Assembly: GCA_009602725.1 (NCBI GenBank) | Contig: WELB01000043.1 | Location: 673,291-702,876 of the forward strand | Direction: 5' to 3' | DNA from: Spirogloea muscicola | Lineage: Eukaryota > Streptophyta > Zygnematophyceae > Spirogloeales > Spirogloeaceae | Length of the DNA: 29,586 nucleotides | Part shown: positions 18,056 to 27,485 of the stretch, in pieces | How positions within the stretch are numbered: position 1 is the stretch's first letter | How the letters are laid out: every line of letters starts with the position of its first letter | The notes under the pieces: model-generated | The model's input: the letters and a program-made list of their open reading frames with translations, nothing else | The model's database searches: none | What the model was told of the DNA's origin: nothing | Made by a program: the position numbers and the translations under genes

Positions 18056-19925
18056 CTGGCGCTGCTGTGGCCAGCTGGAGAGTCGTGGAAGATGCTGTGG
18101 TCGTCTTCTTCTGGCATCTTCTTCTGGCACACGCCAGGGGGATTCCCTTAGCCCAATGCTGTTTGCCTTGGCACATTGCCGGGCTATACGGCCCGCCCAG
18201 AGCCAACACCCAGACCTCCTCTTCCCCTCCTACGCGGATGATACATACATCATCGGATCTCCAGCTGAAGTCATGGCGGTTTGCTCCTTGCTCGTTCGTG
18301 AATTCGACCTGATGGGCCTGCGGGTTTGCCCGTCCAAGAGCGTGGCATGGTCCCCACGCGGTCTCCCCGCCAAACTTCAGCTCCCCCACGGCTGCCAGAC
18401 ACCTGCCAATGGGCTGGCCATCCTCAAGGTCCCCCTCGGCACACCAGCTCACGTGGCGGTGGACTTGCGGGAATGCCTCCAAAAGCACCTCGCCTTCCTC
18501 CCTTCACTCCTTGAGGGACTCTCACCCGCTGCATCGGCCAACGGGCATGCTACCTGCAGCGGACAGTCGCCCCAATGGGCATGGTGGGCGAGCTCTACAA
18601 GCAATTCGACAACTCCCTGCTGCAGTCCCTGGCATCCCTTCTACAGTCTTCCTCTTTCCCCTCCGCTTCATCTTCCCTCCAGGCTTCCCTCCCCACTCGC
18701 ATGGGCGGCCTTGGCTGCCGGTCGTTGGAGCAGACGGCGCAAGGAGCCTTCCTGGGCTGCTGGCACCAGATCGCCTCTATGCTTCCCATGCGCTTCCCTT
18801 GCCTCCACGATCCCGTACACAATGTGGAGGAAGGCTCCTTCCCCTTCCAAGCGGATCTGAGGAGCATCCGTGACTCGGCAATCGGCTCTTTCCCCTCTAT
18901 AAACCCGTACTCACATCGTTCTCCGCCCTCGCCCAAGCTTCGGATTGAGGGGCACAATCCAGACTGCTTACGGCAGTGGAAGATGAGCGCCGCAGAAGCT
19001 TGAGGAGGCTGCCAGAGATTCAGAACAATCCAAGGAGCCTGGCAAGACTTACTTCCCTCGCCACACCTGGAGCCACAGACTGGATAACCTTACACGCCGT
19101 GGCCAGCGCCTTCAGGATCAGCTCCGAGGCCTTTTGGACGTTGCTTCAACTCTTCCTCGGCCTCCCACCTAAGTGCCTGATTGGGGTGCACCAGTGTGAG
19201 TGCGGCTTCCGTGCAGAGGGTGCCGAGCTCGACACTCACATGCTGCGATTCCCCACTGGACCAGAAGTGGTGGGCATCCACAAATTCCTCCGCGATGCCC
19301 TGGCGGGCTTAATGCGCGACGCCGGCTACCGTGCGGTCGTGAAAGTGAACAACATCATGCCTATCACCACGGATGCCCAGGGACATCATCATCGCCGCAC
19401 ACTTGACATCGTGGGCGTGCAACCTCGTGGAGGACCACGGGCCTTGGTCGATGTTGTGGTTACGGAGGCCTATAAAGGTCCAGCATCAACACACATCGCT
19501 GGCCACGCAATGGGCAGTGCTGAACAAAGAAAGTTGCAGCACTACTCCGGGTACCCCCAATGTGATCAGCTCCGGCCAGCGGCAATGGCATCTTTGGCTG
19601 CTTAGGTCCTCGTAGCCTTACTCTCCTTCAAAACATAGCCAATCTAGGCTACACACGACATGCAGATGTGTTCCCGGCTGAGATGGGCTTGCCAGCTGCA
19701 TATCTGTCGTTCTTGCGACGACGAGTTTCAGCCTCTTTGCAGCGTGCTCAGGCTGGTGCAATGCATTAGGGGCTAATGCATTGCACCAGAAAGCTGGGCG
19801 AGCTCTAGTTGGTGGCAGAAGGGCTTCATATCTGCTATCTAGTATTCAGGCATCGGTTAGTGACCTTTATGTTTTGACCCGTGATTACTGAGCGGGTCAA
19901 TCTACAGTAGGTTATGTAGGTCTTA
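18055..19925 (+). mobile_element. LINE copy B: 5'-truncated RT, knuckle, endonuclease, C-terminus
   Basis: Homology to copy A starts in the middle of RT. The frame gives GTRQGDSLSPMLFALAHCRA and FPSYADDTYIIGSPAEVM with an intact YADD catalytic box. After a shift near 18490-18575 it reads MVGELYKQFDNSLLQSLASL and SLPTRMGGLGCRSLEQ. The knuckle CECGFRAEGAELDTHMLRF has lost its last Cys (Phe). The endonuclease core RRTLDIVGVQPRGGPRALVD is followed by AGHAMGSAEQRKL. The C-terminal part is cut by a 20-bp fold-back duplication near 19753. The end corresponds to GTAGGTTATGTAGGTCTTAA, also seen after copy A. Confidence 0.85.
19753..19789. repeat. 17-bp perfect inverted repeat, 3-nt loop
   Basis: CTGGTGCAATGCATTAG (19753-19769), GGG, and its exact complement CTAATGCATTGCACCAG (19773-19789). 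Copy A has only the right arm at the same place (about 15052-15068, one mismatch), so the left arm plus GGG is a 20-bp insertion copied from the right arm. It shifts the LINE frame. Confidence 0.9.
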
Positions 19926-20022
19926 AGATGTGCTTGCCTTTGTACTTGGCCATTTGGCCCTCGTTTATTTCAAATACACGAAGTTTTCTCCACCCGTTCT
20001 GCCGTAGCGCTTCAGAAGAAAG

Positions 20023-20095
20023 GGCTCGCCCATTGAGGATAGGGGCTGGAAAAGCCAGCCCACAAACAGGATGAACAAAGAACGAGAAAGGCCCC
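20023..20095 (-). mobile_element. LINE 3' UTR tail, minus strand
   Basis: On the minus strand it reads GGCCTTTCTCGTTCTTTGTT, then a hairpin TGGGCTGGCTTTTCCAGCCC and CTATCCTCAATGGGCGAGCC. No C-terminal coding accompanies it and no clear target duplication is visible. It faces the tail at 20104. Confidence 0.65.
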
Positions 20096-20103
20096 TCCGT
20101 CAG

Positions 20104-20170
20104 TTGGCCCCTTCGAACCTTTGTCAATTCTTTTTCGGGCTGGCTTTCCACAGCCCTTGCCCCCATTGGG
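20104..20170 (+). mobile_element. LINE tail, CCCCCATTGGG subfamily
   Basis: The sequence has GGCCCCTTCGAACCTTTGTC, CGGGCTGGCTTTCCACAGCC and CTTGCCCCCATTGGGA. LINE coding follows directly, so it is another head-to-tail junction. Confidence 0.6.
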
Positions 20171-20580
20171 ACACGCATGGGGCGTTGGGCGCTCGGTGGC
20201 TCGAGCTGCTCAACCAGCTCGCCCGCGACGCCATCGTCCGCCACGTCCATGGGGCAGTGGACTTTCCTGCAGCCGGGTCGCTAGCGCAGGTGTACCGGAT
20301 GCGCTTGGCCGTCTCGCTGCAGAGGTCTATGGCCCGCGCGCTGCACCTGCGTGCCGGCAGAGCCCTCGCTGCTGCCTCTGGCTCTGGCCAGGGGAACCCA
20401 CTTCCAGGAGCCTAGCTTCGCTGACCTAAGGCTGGTTAGCAGCGGTTACTGAGTGGTTCGTAGCTGCTTTGTTTCTATTTGTGCTTGATTTGTTAGCGCG
20501 TCCCCTGGCCCCCTTCTCGTACTTTGTTCCTTCTTTTTTGGGCTGGCTTTTCCAGCCCCTATCCTCAATGGGCGAGCCTT
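20171..20580 (+). mobile_element. LINE 3' end (C-terminus plus tail)
   Basis: GARWLELLNQLARDAIVR, AAGSLAQVYRMRLAVSLQRS and LHLRAGRALAAASG are followed, after a slip, by THFQEPSFADLRLVSSGY-stop. The 3' UTR has GCGCGTCCCCTGGCCCCCTT, CTCGTACTTTGTTCCTTC and the hairpin GGGCTGGCTTTTCCAGCCC ending in CTCAATGGGCGAGCC. It is one of the clearest examples of the LLSRGY subfamily. Confidence 0.8.
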
Positions 20581-20760
20581 TTCTTCTCTGACCTGAGGCT
20601 GCTTAGCAGGGGTTACTTGATTAAGTGCTTCGTAGCTGCTTAGTTTCTACTTGTTCTTGTTTTTCTTAGTGCTTCCCCTGGCCCCTTCTCGTACTTTGTT
20701 CATTCGTTTTTGGGCTGGCATTTTTCAGACCCTATCCTCAATGGGCGAGCCCTTCCTGCT
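20581..20760 (+). mobile_element. Minimal LINE 3' end, stacked
   Basis: Only the last coding codons (SDLRLLSRGY, then a Leu codon before a downstream stop) and the full 3' UTR are present, directly after the previous tail. The hairpin is degraded (GGGCTGGCATTTTTCAGACC). It ends with CTCAATGGGCGAGCCC. Confidence 0.7.
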
Positions 20761-20864
20761 GTGAACAGCCAGCCCAAATGAAACAGATATTCCCAGATTT
20801 TTGTAATGGCTGTGAGAGGCCAGCCCAGCGGAATTTGACAGGGTTCGTAGGGGCCGAAAGGCGC

Positions 20865-21190
20865 TTTGAAGCCTCTGGGTCTCGGCGGAGTGCCTCTATC
20901 CCTGCAGCGAGCTACTCAGACCTGATGTTGCTCACTCGTGGGTACTGAGCTTCCCTGCATCGTCTCTGTGTTCTGCAGTGTTTTGTAGTGTAGTCCTTTT
21001 TCCGGCTCCTCTTTCTTTCAATGGGGGCAAGGGCTGTGAGAAGCCAGCCCGAACAAGAATTGACAAGGTTCGAAGGGGCCAGACTACGGGCTAAGCAGCG
21101 ACTGCGGGGCCTTTCTTTGGCTTTGGACATTGTCCATTCGTTTTCGGGCTGGCTTTGTCAGCCCCTCTTCTCTATGGGCGCGCACTTCTT
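20865..21190 (+). mobile_element. LINE 3' end split by a nested tail insertion
   Basis: ASYSDLMLLTRGY-stop (TGA 20946-20948) is followed by GTAGTCCTTTTTCCGGCTCC and, after the nested insert at 21019-21110, by GGCTTTGGACATTGTCCATT, the hairpin and CTATGGGCGCGCAC. Joining the sides across one copy of CTTTCTTT gives the same 3' UTR as at 7199-7280. Confidence 0.75.
21019..21110 (-). mobile_element. 92-bp nested LINE-tail insertion with 8-bp target duplication
   Basis: On the minus strand the insert ends TTCGAACCTTGTCAATTCTT, GGGCTGGCTTCTCACAGCCC and TTGCCCCCATTG. CTTTCTTT flanks it at 21011-21018 and 21111-21118. The intact host 3' UTR at 7240-7270 has this octamer once, confirming the insertion. 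Confidence 0.75.
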
Positions 21191-21245
21191 CTTTGAAGTG
21201 GCTCCGCCACTTCACTTGCCTCTTGCTGAAAATCTTGTAGACTAG

Positions 21246-21302
21246 TATCTTGTACATTCCTTTGGGCTGGCCTTTCACAGCCCTTGCCCCCATTGGGAGA
21301 GC
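21246..21302 (+). mobile_element. LINE tail, CCCCCATTGGGAGAGCC variant
   Basis: CTTGTACATTCCTTTGGGCT, GGCCTTTCACAGCCC and CCCCCATTGGGAGAGCC form a complete tail without coding. A further degraded tail (CACTTGCCCCCTTGGGGAGA) follows at about 21333-21352. Confidence 0.6.
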
Positions 21303-21357
21303 CACTTCTTTCACAGCCACTGCTGCTCTTGCACTTGCCCCCTTGGGGAGAGCAGTC

Positions 21358-21440
21358 TCTCTGACCTGAGGCTGCTTAGCAGGGGTTACTGAGTGCTTCG
21401 TAGCTGCTTCGTTTCTTCTCTGTGCTTGTTGTTCTTTGGG
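21358..21440 (+). mobile_element. LINE ORF end, minimal
   Basis: SDLRLLSRGY-stop and the start of the 3' UTR (GTGCTTCGTAGCTGCTTCGT) are recognisable. The tail is replaced by GTTCTTTGGGAGAGCC. This is the last LINE piece before the saposin-like gene. Confidence 0.65.
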
Positions 21441-21675
21441 AGAGCCACTGCCATTAAAAGGAAGAGCTGTCGTCGCCGTTTTATCAAGTGGCAGTGGCCG
21501 CAACTGCCGCCAACGTCACGAGGATTTCCGCACCCGGCTGCGCCCGTCAGCATGCTGCCGTGGCGGCCGCGAGGTCGACGAAGCGGCTGCCGTGTCATTT
21601 ACATTTGCGCTATCCCGAACGGCGCCACCCGCCGCAACTTCGCTGCACCTGCGGGCTCCTCTGGCGGGCCCGGCG

Positions 21676-21848
21676 CGGGGGGCACCGGCTCCGAAGACAG
21701 GACAGAGAATAATCTTCAAGTTTATTATCTCTACGGGGACATCAGCAGCAAATCAGTCGCGGGGGGGCGCACCGGCTCCAATGCCTGGACTGAGATATTC
21801 CCTCAGTTTATCTCGACGGGAAGATTAGCAGCTGATCAGTCGAGCCGG
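21676..21848 (+). repeat. Two-unit degenerate tandem repeat (~85 bp)
   Basis: Both units begin with a G-run and GCACCGGCTCC, contain TTATCTCKACGGG near the middle and end with AGCAGCAAATCAGTCG or AGCAGCTGATCAGTCG. The second unit starts at about 21761. Divergence is clear, so this is an old duplication. It lies about 120 bp ahead of a likely start codon, so a regulatory role is possible but unsupported. Confidence 0.6.
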
Positions 21849-21972
21849 TAATCAGACGCTTCGACGCCGGTCCCCGCAGAGGAGAGACCCTGGAGAGCTC
21901 CCCCCCCCATAGGGGCCAAGGAGGAGAGACGTTCACGCCTGCCACACCGACACTTGCGCTGCGCCCGCCGCC

Positions 21973-22252
21973 ATGGCCGCCTCCTCCGCGCCGCTGCTGC
22001 CGCAGGCCGCGGCGGGCCCGCGCCGCCGACGGCGCCCCGGGGGCCTTCCCCGTCACCGGCGGCGGCCCCGAGCTGCTCGCCGCCCCGGTGGCCGTGGACG
22101 TCGGCGCCGACCAGTGGCAGCAGTGGGGGGCCGCGGGCTCCGCCGCTTGGCCGCTTCAGGACTTCCCCGCCGTCGCGGCCGGCCAGGACGGCTTCCGTGG
22201 AGGGCTGGCTGCCGTCAAGCGCTGGTTCAAGAGTGTTGTACTTCCCCAAGGG
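21973..22252 (+). CDS. GC-rich first-exon candidate with an apparent frameshift
   Basis: ATG 21973 sits in GCCGCCATGG, a good plant/algal start context, and opens MAASSAPLLPQAAAGP. From about 22028 the frame with strong G/C third positions is a different one: PGAFPVTGGGPELLAAPVAV, DQWQQWGAAGSAAWPLQDFP and FRGGLAAVKRWFKSVVLPQG, ending at a GTAATG donor (22253). One indel at about 22013-22028 would join them; it may be a sequencing error or a real mutation. The phase-0 end would fit the next exon at 22868, so it may be the 5' exon of the saposin-like gene. Alternatively it starts another gene whose remaining exons are not here. Confidence 0.45.
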
Positions 22253-22867
22253 GTAATGCATTCACTGCGACTCACCCAAGAATACTCATGCTCTTATCAT
22301 CAGTAGCCTGTGGCCTTTAATCTGAGCGTTGCAAGGTGATGTGTGTTGTTCCCAAAGGCAAATGTCTAGCATCTGCTGTATTGTCCACAGTAGTCCTGTG
22401 TACTCCACTTAAAGGTAGCAAGGTTTTCTGCATGCTTCCTTGATAACGCCAAGCGTGCCAGCATCCACTGTTCTCCTCGTGAGATAGAGCCATGTTCCTT
22501 TCTCCCATCAAGAAGAAGGGCAATGCAAACGAGCAATTGGTCAAAGTTGCCTGGCAACACTTTTAGCACGCAAGCTAGGAGAAGTTGCATGCGCCAACGT
22601 GTTTACAACTGACAGAAGCGTTCTTCGTCGTGACTCGCCTGCTCTGTGCCTGAACATGTGCCTCAAATGTCACGCGTATCTCATGTGAATCTTACCAGCA
22701 GGAAGTCCTCATTGTGGCAGTGGTCAACCCACCTGGGTCCACTACATCAATGTAGTAATTTGTCACCATGTTTTGGGGAGACCAGAAGGCAAGGAGCAGT
22801 CTTAATGCCTGGATTCGCAGAGGCTAAGATGTGGAATTGGATGTCTTGGATTTGATTTGTGGAGCAG

Positions 22868-25800
22868 ATTCCTGGGAGCAGTGAGCCAGGTTACCCAGGT
22901 GTCGCAGTTGGCGAACTATCAGAGCCACCACCAGGCTTTGAGCTGGCCATCAATCTCACTGTTTTGGTGGGAGAGGTCCTTGAGGAGTATTTCTCTGCCA
23001 AGCTTGACTATAGCAATGTGACAACCTGTGTGGGTATGTCTCACACTCAATGCTATCTTCGAAGAGACTCTAACTCCAAGGAGGTGACACAAGCTTGCTC
23101 ATGCAACATGCATGACCAAATGAGCCCAGGACTTTATGTTGGATCATCTGGTCGGCATGCTGCATGATAGTGGATGGGTAGTGTCAAATCTAATCTTTGA
23201 CACTGAAGTACTGGTGTTATTGTAGACATTCAGTAACCATTGACTTGCAAAGTCTACATTAAAGCTTGTCTCAGTATGTTTGCTGTTCAGATTGTGTTGG
23301 CAATGAGACAAGTTACATTGTCTCCAATGTGTCAGCCGCCATCCAGTCTTACTGTAATGAGACTGATCTCACCGTACCTCCTGCAGAGGACTTTGTAAGC
23401 CCGAGAGACACATGACCATATCAGCCTTTGTTGCACTATTGTTGATAGGCCTCACTTGGCACTTCAATACCATCATGGGCCATCTTGCAACCTTAAAAGC
23501 TGATAGTCAACCATTCAGAATGTGGCCAACGATGTTGTAACCTGCTAGTGCATGCATATGCTGTCTTCTGACCATTGAGATCCAAGCTTGCCTTTCCTTC
23601 AAATCCTGAAGAACTGAATGTGGTCGCAAAATTTCATATGGTTCATACCTTTACTGTTGCAGTGCAATTTCTATGACACCTTCCCCAAGCTGGCCACACT
23701 CGCGGTTGTAAGCAAGCTGCAGATCAACCCCATTACCATTGGCTTGACACGGTGTGCTGTTGCTGGTCCTTGTGGATTGAAGGAAGACGATGACAAGTCA
23801 CAGCTGCAATTGTTCCTGGTGCGTCCTTCTGTACTGATGTGTTAGAGAGCAGTATGCATTCTACTTTGCTGTCATGCTTTTATAATGCACACTGCCATCT
23901 ACTTCTATCTTGGGCCATACTTGCCTGGAGTGCTTGCAACATGGGGGACTGTAGAAGAAGCTGAGCCTTGGCAAATAGATTGAATATATCATTGGAGCAC
24001 ACCGTTGTTTCTTCAGTAGAAGCTCTGTGTCATTTAGGCTCTCTGAGCTGTGGCTGTGTTGTGATTGTCATACTTGGCACAGCACGACAAGGCAAGTCAG
24101 AAGATGGCTAATATGCTACAAGAGGAGGGAGCTGGTCGATACATGCACAAGCTGGACAAGGACAACAATGCAGTCAATGGTGGTGGGGATTCTGAAGAGT
24201 GCTGCAAGAGTGAGAAATTTCACTGCACCTAAGTGCAGTATCCTTCCCCTTGACTATTGCAACGGCTGCTTCGTCTTGTTGTTGCTATGTCTTGAGTGCC
24301 GTCTTGTAGCTTCTTCTATTTCGTCCTGAGATGGAAGAAGGGCATCATATCGATGTGCCACGTATGTCGCGTGCCGAGGTCAGCCCAATGACAAACGTGG
24401 CAACTGGATGCTGACAATGTTACAAGTCCTTCACCAGAGTGCTTCAAGAAGGGCATTGAGATCTTCAAGTGCGTTGCGAAGAAGAAGTTCAAGCGCGTTT
24501 GCAAGCATGCAAGGTGCCCCAAGATCCAAGCCATGGTGAGCATTGACACCCTCACTCTGCCTGTATTCATACAAACACTCGTATCGTTTGGTTCACTCGT
24601 TAGTTGCTAGTCGCAGGTCGAATTGCCCTGGTTTGAGGCTCTCTTTCTGGCATATGGAGTGTTCCATAGAATTGTCTTAAGAGGCCAGGCCTCGGACGCT
24701 TTGACACCCTGCCTCCTCCCAGTGCAAGTTTGCCAAGGAGCACAAGTACCTGGCCAAGACTGCGTTCCTCCTCAAGGTGAAGCCCTGGGAGATAGTCCTG
24801 CGGGCCTGCGTGCACCACGGCGCCTGCCCCGGCCCCCATCACCACCATGGCCACCACCACCACCACCGTCATCACCATCACCACCACTGGGGGCCGCATG
24901 GTCCACATGGTCCCCATGGCCCCCACGGCCCCCACGGCCCCCACGGGCCCCACGGCCCCCACGGGCCACACGGCCCACATGGGCCGCATGGGCTGTTTGA
25001 TCTATTCAGTCCACATGGTCCTCATGAGCCTGAGGGGCCTGAGGAGCCCGAGGACTTCTGGACCCCGGAGCTTCCACGGCCTCCACTGTGCTGGATTGAT
25101 GGCGCAGGCTATGTTCCATGTCCACCTTCACTCTACACTTCCTCGGACTTTCCACGTGTTAGCCAGCCTGGCCTTCGTGCGGACGATCCTCTCGGCGAGA
25201 TGACGGTGCAGGAAGATGACAATGGTGTAAACACCGATGACGTTTCAGATGACAAGGGCAGCTCGGTCATCTCTACCATGCCGTTCCTGATACATGTGGT
25301 GCCCAGCATTGACATTGCCTCAAGTGAGGTGGATTCGGATGATCACACGGAAATTGTGGATCTTGAGATGGAGAGCAACTCAGAGGCCAGTATGGTTGTG
25401 GATACTGCAGTGACCGATCAGACAAGCCATCCAGGTCAGCAGCCTCACCAAGAGAGATGTCGCGCTTAAGTTGTCTTGCTCTTATATAAGCATCAGCCCT
25501 TAGATGGCTACTAATCAACGGCAAGGCCGTTTCCTCTCCTTCAGTTATGCACATTTGCCAGCCTGTGAGAACTGGTGGAAGAGTCCTTACAGGTTCTTTA
25601 TCTGCCACACTGAAACATGCTTGTTGGTTGTGCTCATTGCGCTGACATCCTCAGAGATGGACAAAGCTGGTATGACTGAGCCCAAGTTTGGCGAAGCTAT
25701 GCTGCTGAATGACTTCATTGCACACCCTGGTGAGGAGTACTAACACTTTCAGCCTGGCCACTGAGGATTCGTTGTCTCTTACATGCAAGTTCACTTTGAC

Positions 25801-26076
25801 TCGGAGCCTTCCTCTTGCCTCCTCATGCTGACGCCCCTGCTGATGGTTTCAGTAGATTGGCATCCTCTGCACAAGTTAAGGTACGCTGCACAACGTTGTC
25901 CCTACTATGGTTGAGCTTTCCTCACCTAATGTTACTTTTTCTTGCTGTTTGCAGAGATGGGCAAGCCACTAGTCAAAGGGCCGTTTGATGATAAGCAGTA
26001 CAGCCGTCGGTCTGGCAAGCAGAATAGGGCTGTGCCAGCCCCTGGTTTTGGTGCACTGAGAACTGGGCGTCCTTGA
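22868..26076 (+). CDS. Secreted-type protein: two saposin-like domains plus His and Gly-Pro-His tracts
   Basis: Exons 22868-23033, 23291-23394, 23663-23818, 24083-24209, 24438-24535, 24723-25434, 25655-25729 and 25955-26076 (TGA 26074-26076) have GT-AG borders and fully consistent phases, giving 519 residues without the start. Domain 1 has [20 protein letters not shown] and [19 protein letters not shown]: the CxxC, C, C, CxxxxxC pattern of saposin B folds. Domain 2 repeats it with CKKC, MCKFAKEH and [17 protein letters not shown]. Four or five N-x-S/T sites suggest passage through the ER. A tract of 15 His in 17 residues (24837-24887) and eleven GPH triplets follow, then an acidic tail and a basic end ([12 protein letters not shown]). 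Saposins bind lipids and membranes; the His tract could bind Zn, Cu or Ni. No signal peptide is visible in these exons, so a 5' exon is missing or lies at 21973. Confidence 0.8.
24837..24989 (+). repeat. His tract and (Gly-Pro-His)x11 coding repeat
   Basis: CAY codons dominate 24837-24887, followed by eleven GGN-CCN-CAY triplets at 24891-24989. Third positions vary between repeats, so the array is not a fresh microsatellite expansion and the protein sequence seems to be what is kept. Gly at every third residue is collagen-like. It belongs to the saposin-like gene. Confidence 0.9.
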
Positions 26077-27300
26077 TTGTGGTGAGTTTTGAGGATGCAA
26101 TTTGGAAGTCTGATCTCCGAGTTGCTGCTAGGCCCTTTGGCATCCTGCTGTCTCGGCAAACTAGGTCTGCCTTGATGTCCTTGCGTCAATTGAAGGACCT
26201 CGGTAAATGATGTCTTTGTTTATCAAATCAGTATCTCCAGTCTGCTGTCAGTCAGTATTCCCTAAAATACACAGAAGTACGACAGGTGTCTATGTTGAGC
26301 TAATACTCATTGGGGGAGGATCATCTCTTTGCTTAACAGGGTGGCTGTCAATAGGCCTTCCATAGGGACTATTGCCAATCGAGGTGGAATACTCCCAGCC
26401 GAGTTGGCTGCTGTGGATGTTGCGAAACTGTTGTGAATCTTTCTTTCTGTATCTAGCTTGTTAGCTGCTTAACTCAAACGTCCTCTACCTAAGCCCATCA
26501 CACGGCTGGCGGATGTGACATAAGTGACATTCTGATTGTACTCTGGATTATCTACATTGAGTTATGTCCATATAGACAATGCATTTGCCCTCCCCCGATC
26601 TTCCCCAGATCTTCTTTGCAATGCTGGACTGCTTGCAGGGGCTTGCTTCACTGTTGGGAAGCCAGCAGGTTGAATCTTGATTTGGCACAAGTAATAACGA
26701 TTTGTGCTGGATTGCAAGTCTTTAGGTTCTGCAAACTCTTGATGTTAGTCCTCTTGGCTCTTCACGTTGCCGCGTCACCTCCTCCATCAGCTTCCCCAGC
26801 TGGACGTTTGCCCCTCTAAGGGCCAGCATACCACCTCCGTCTTGGCAGTGCAGACACAGCTTCACTCATGGCAGCAGACAGCGATCAGGATTAGCATCAG
26901 ACGTTGCCCACCTAACGTGGTGGTAGCTATGGCTAGGGCGCACGGGAGCGGACCCGCTGTCCAATGACGAAATGGTTCAGGTGCCTGGGCATCTCCTCGT
27001 ACATCAAGCGCTCCTTAGTCCATTAGGCTTAGACAAGTGGCTGTTGGTCGATGTTGGACATTTAAATTGCTCCTCACTGTTCCCTGACCCTCTTTACTGT
27101 CCAGAAGGGCGGTATATGACTATTTGTCCAGCAGGAGTTTGAGTGATTTACATTGATAAGCAGTATGGCTCAGCAAGTCCTGTGGGATGGCATGCCAGAG
27201 TGGCTGAACTTGATGGCACTACTACAGTGCCACAGATTTTTGAGAAACTTTGTAAAATATTACGAACATCCAGTCAAGTAGAAAGTGGCCATTATTGCTC
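26077..27300. other. Intergenic, weak signals only
   Basis: The stretch has no clear gene. A signal-peptide-like frame starts at ATG 26741 (MLVLLALHVAASPPPSASPA) and stops soon after, with no good donor. It could be an isolated first exon or chance. Confidence 0.35.
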
Positions 27301-27307
27301 TATGTAG

Positions 27308-27428
27308 AACCCCAAGCCTCTTCCAATGTGAGAAAGAGTTTTTGAAATGCCTCATCCATGGTGACTGCGGTGACATGGTGATTCAGCAATCTTTGGGTTG
27401 CGTTGTCTACGCAATGCAATGCAGCATT
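27308..27428 (+). CDS. Orphan Cys-rich exon candidate
   Basis: Between an acceptor (CTCTATGTAG) and a strong donor (GTAAGT at 27429) lies a frame with FQCEKEFLKCLIHGDC and QQSLGCVVYAMQC. Five Cys in about 33 residues and the clean donor suggest a real exon of a secreted Cys-rich protein, perhaps related to the saposin-like gene upstream. Partner exons were not found; downstream the opposite strand is occupied by another gene. Confidence 0.35.
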
Positions 27429-27485
27429 GTAAGTAAACTGTGTTCGAAGGTCAGGGGACTTGACAAAGAATTGACAGACAAAATT

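Noticed and set aside
22170-22255. RUS/DUF647-like start from a VLPQG motif
   Set aside because: The match is a few residues before an intron and no DUF647 core follows in the window.
24600-24989. Minus-strand Gly/Ala/Val-rich ORF opposite the GPH repeats
   Set aside because: It is the antisense shadow of the repeat array.
26741-26819. Signal-peptide ORF as a complete small secreted protein
   Set aside because: Only 25 codons with no conserved feature or good splice donor.
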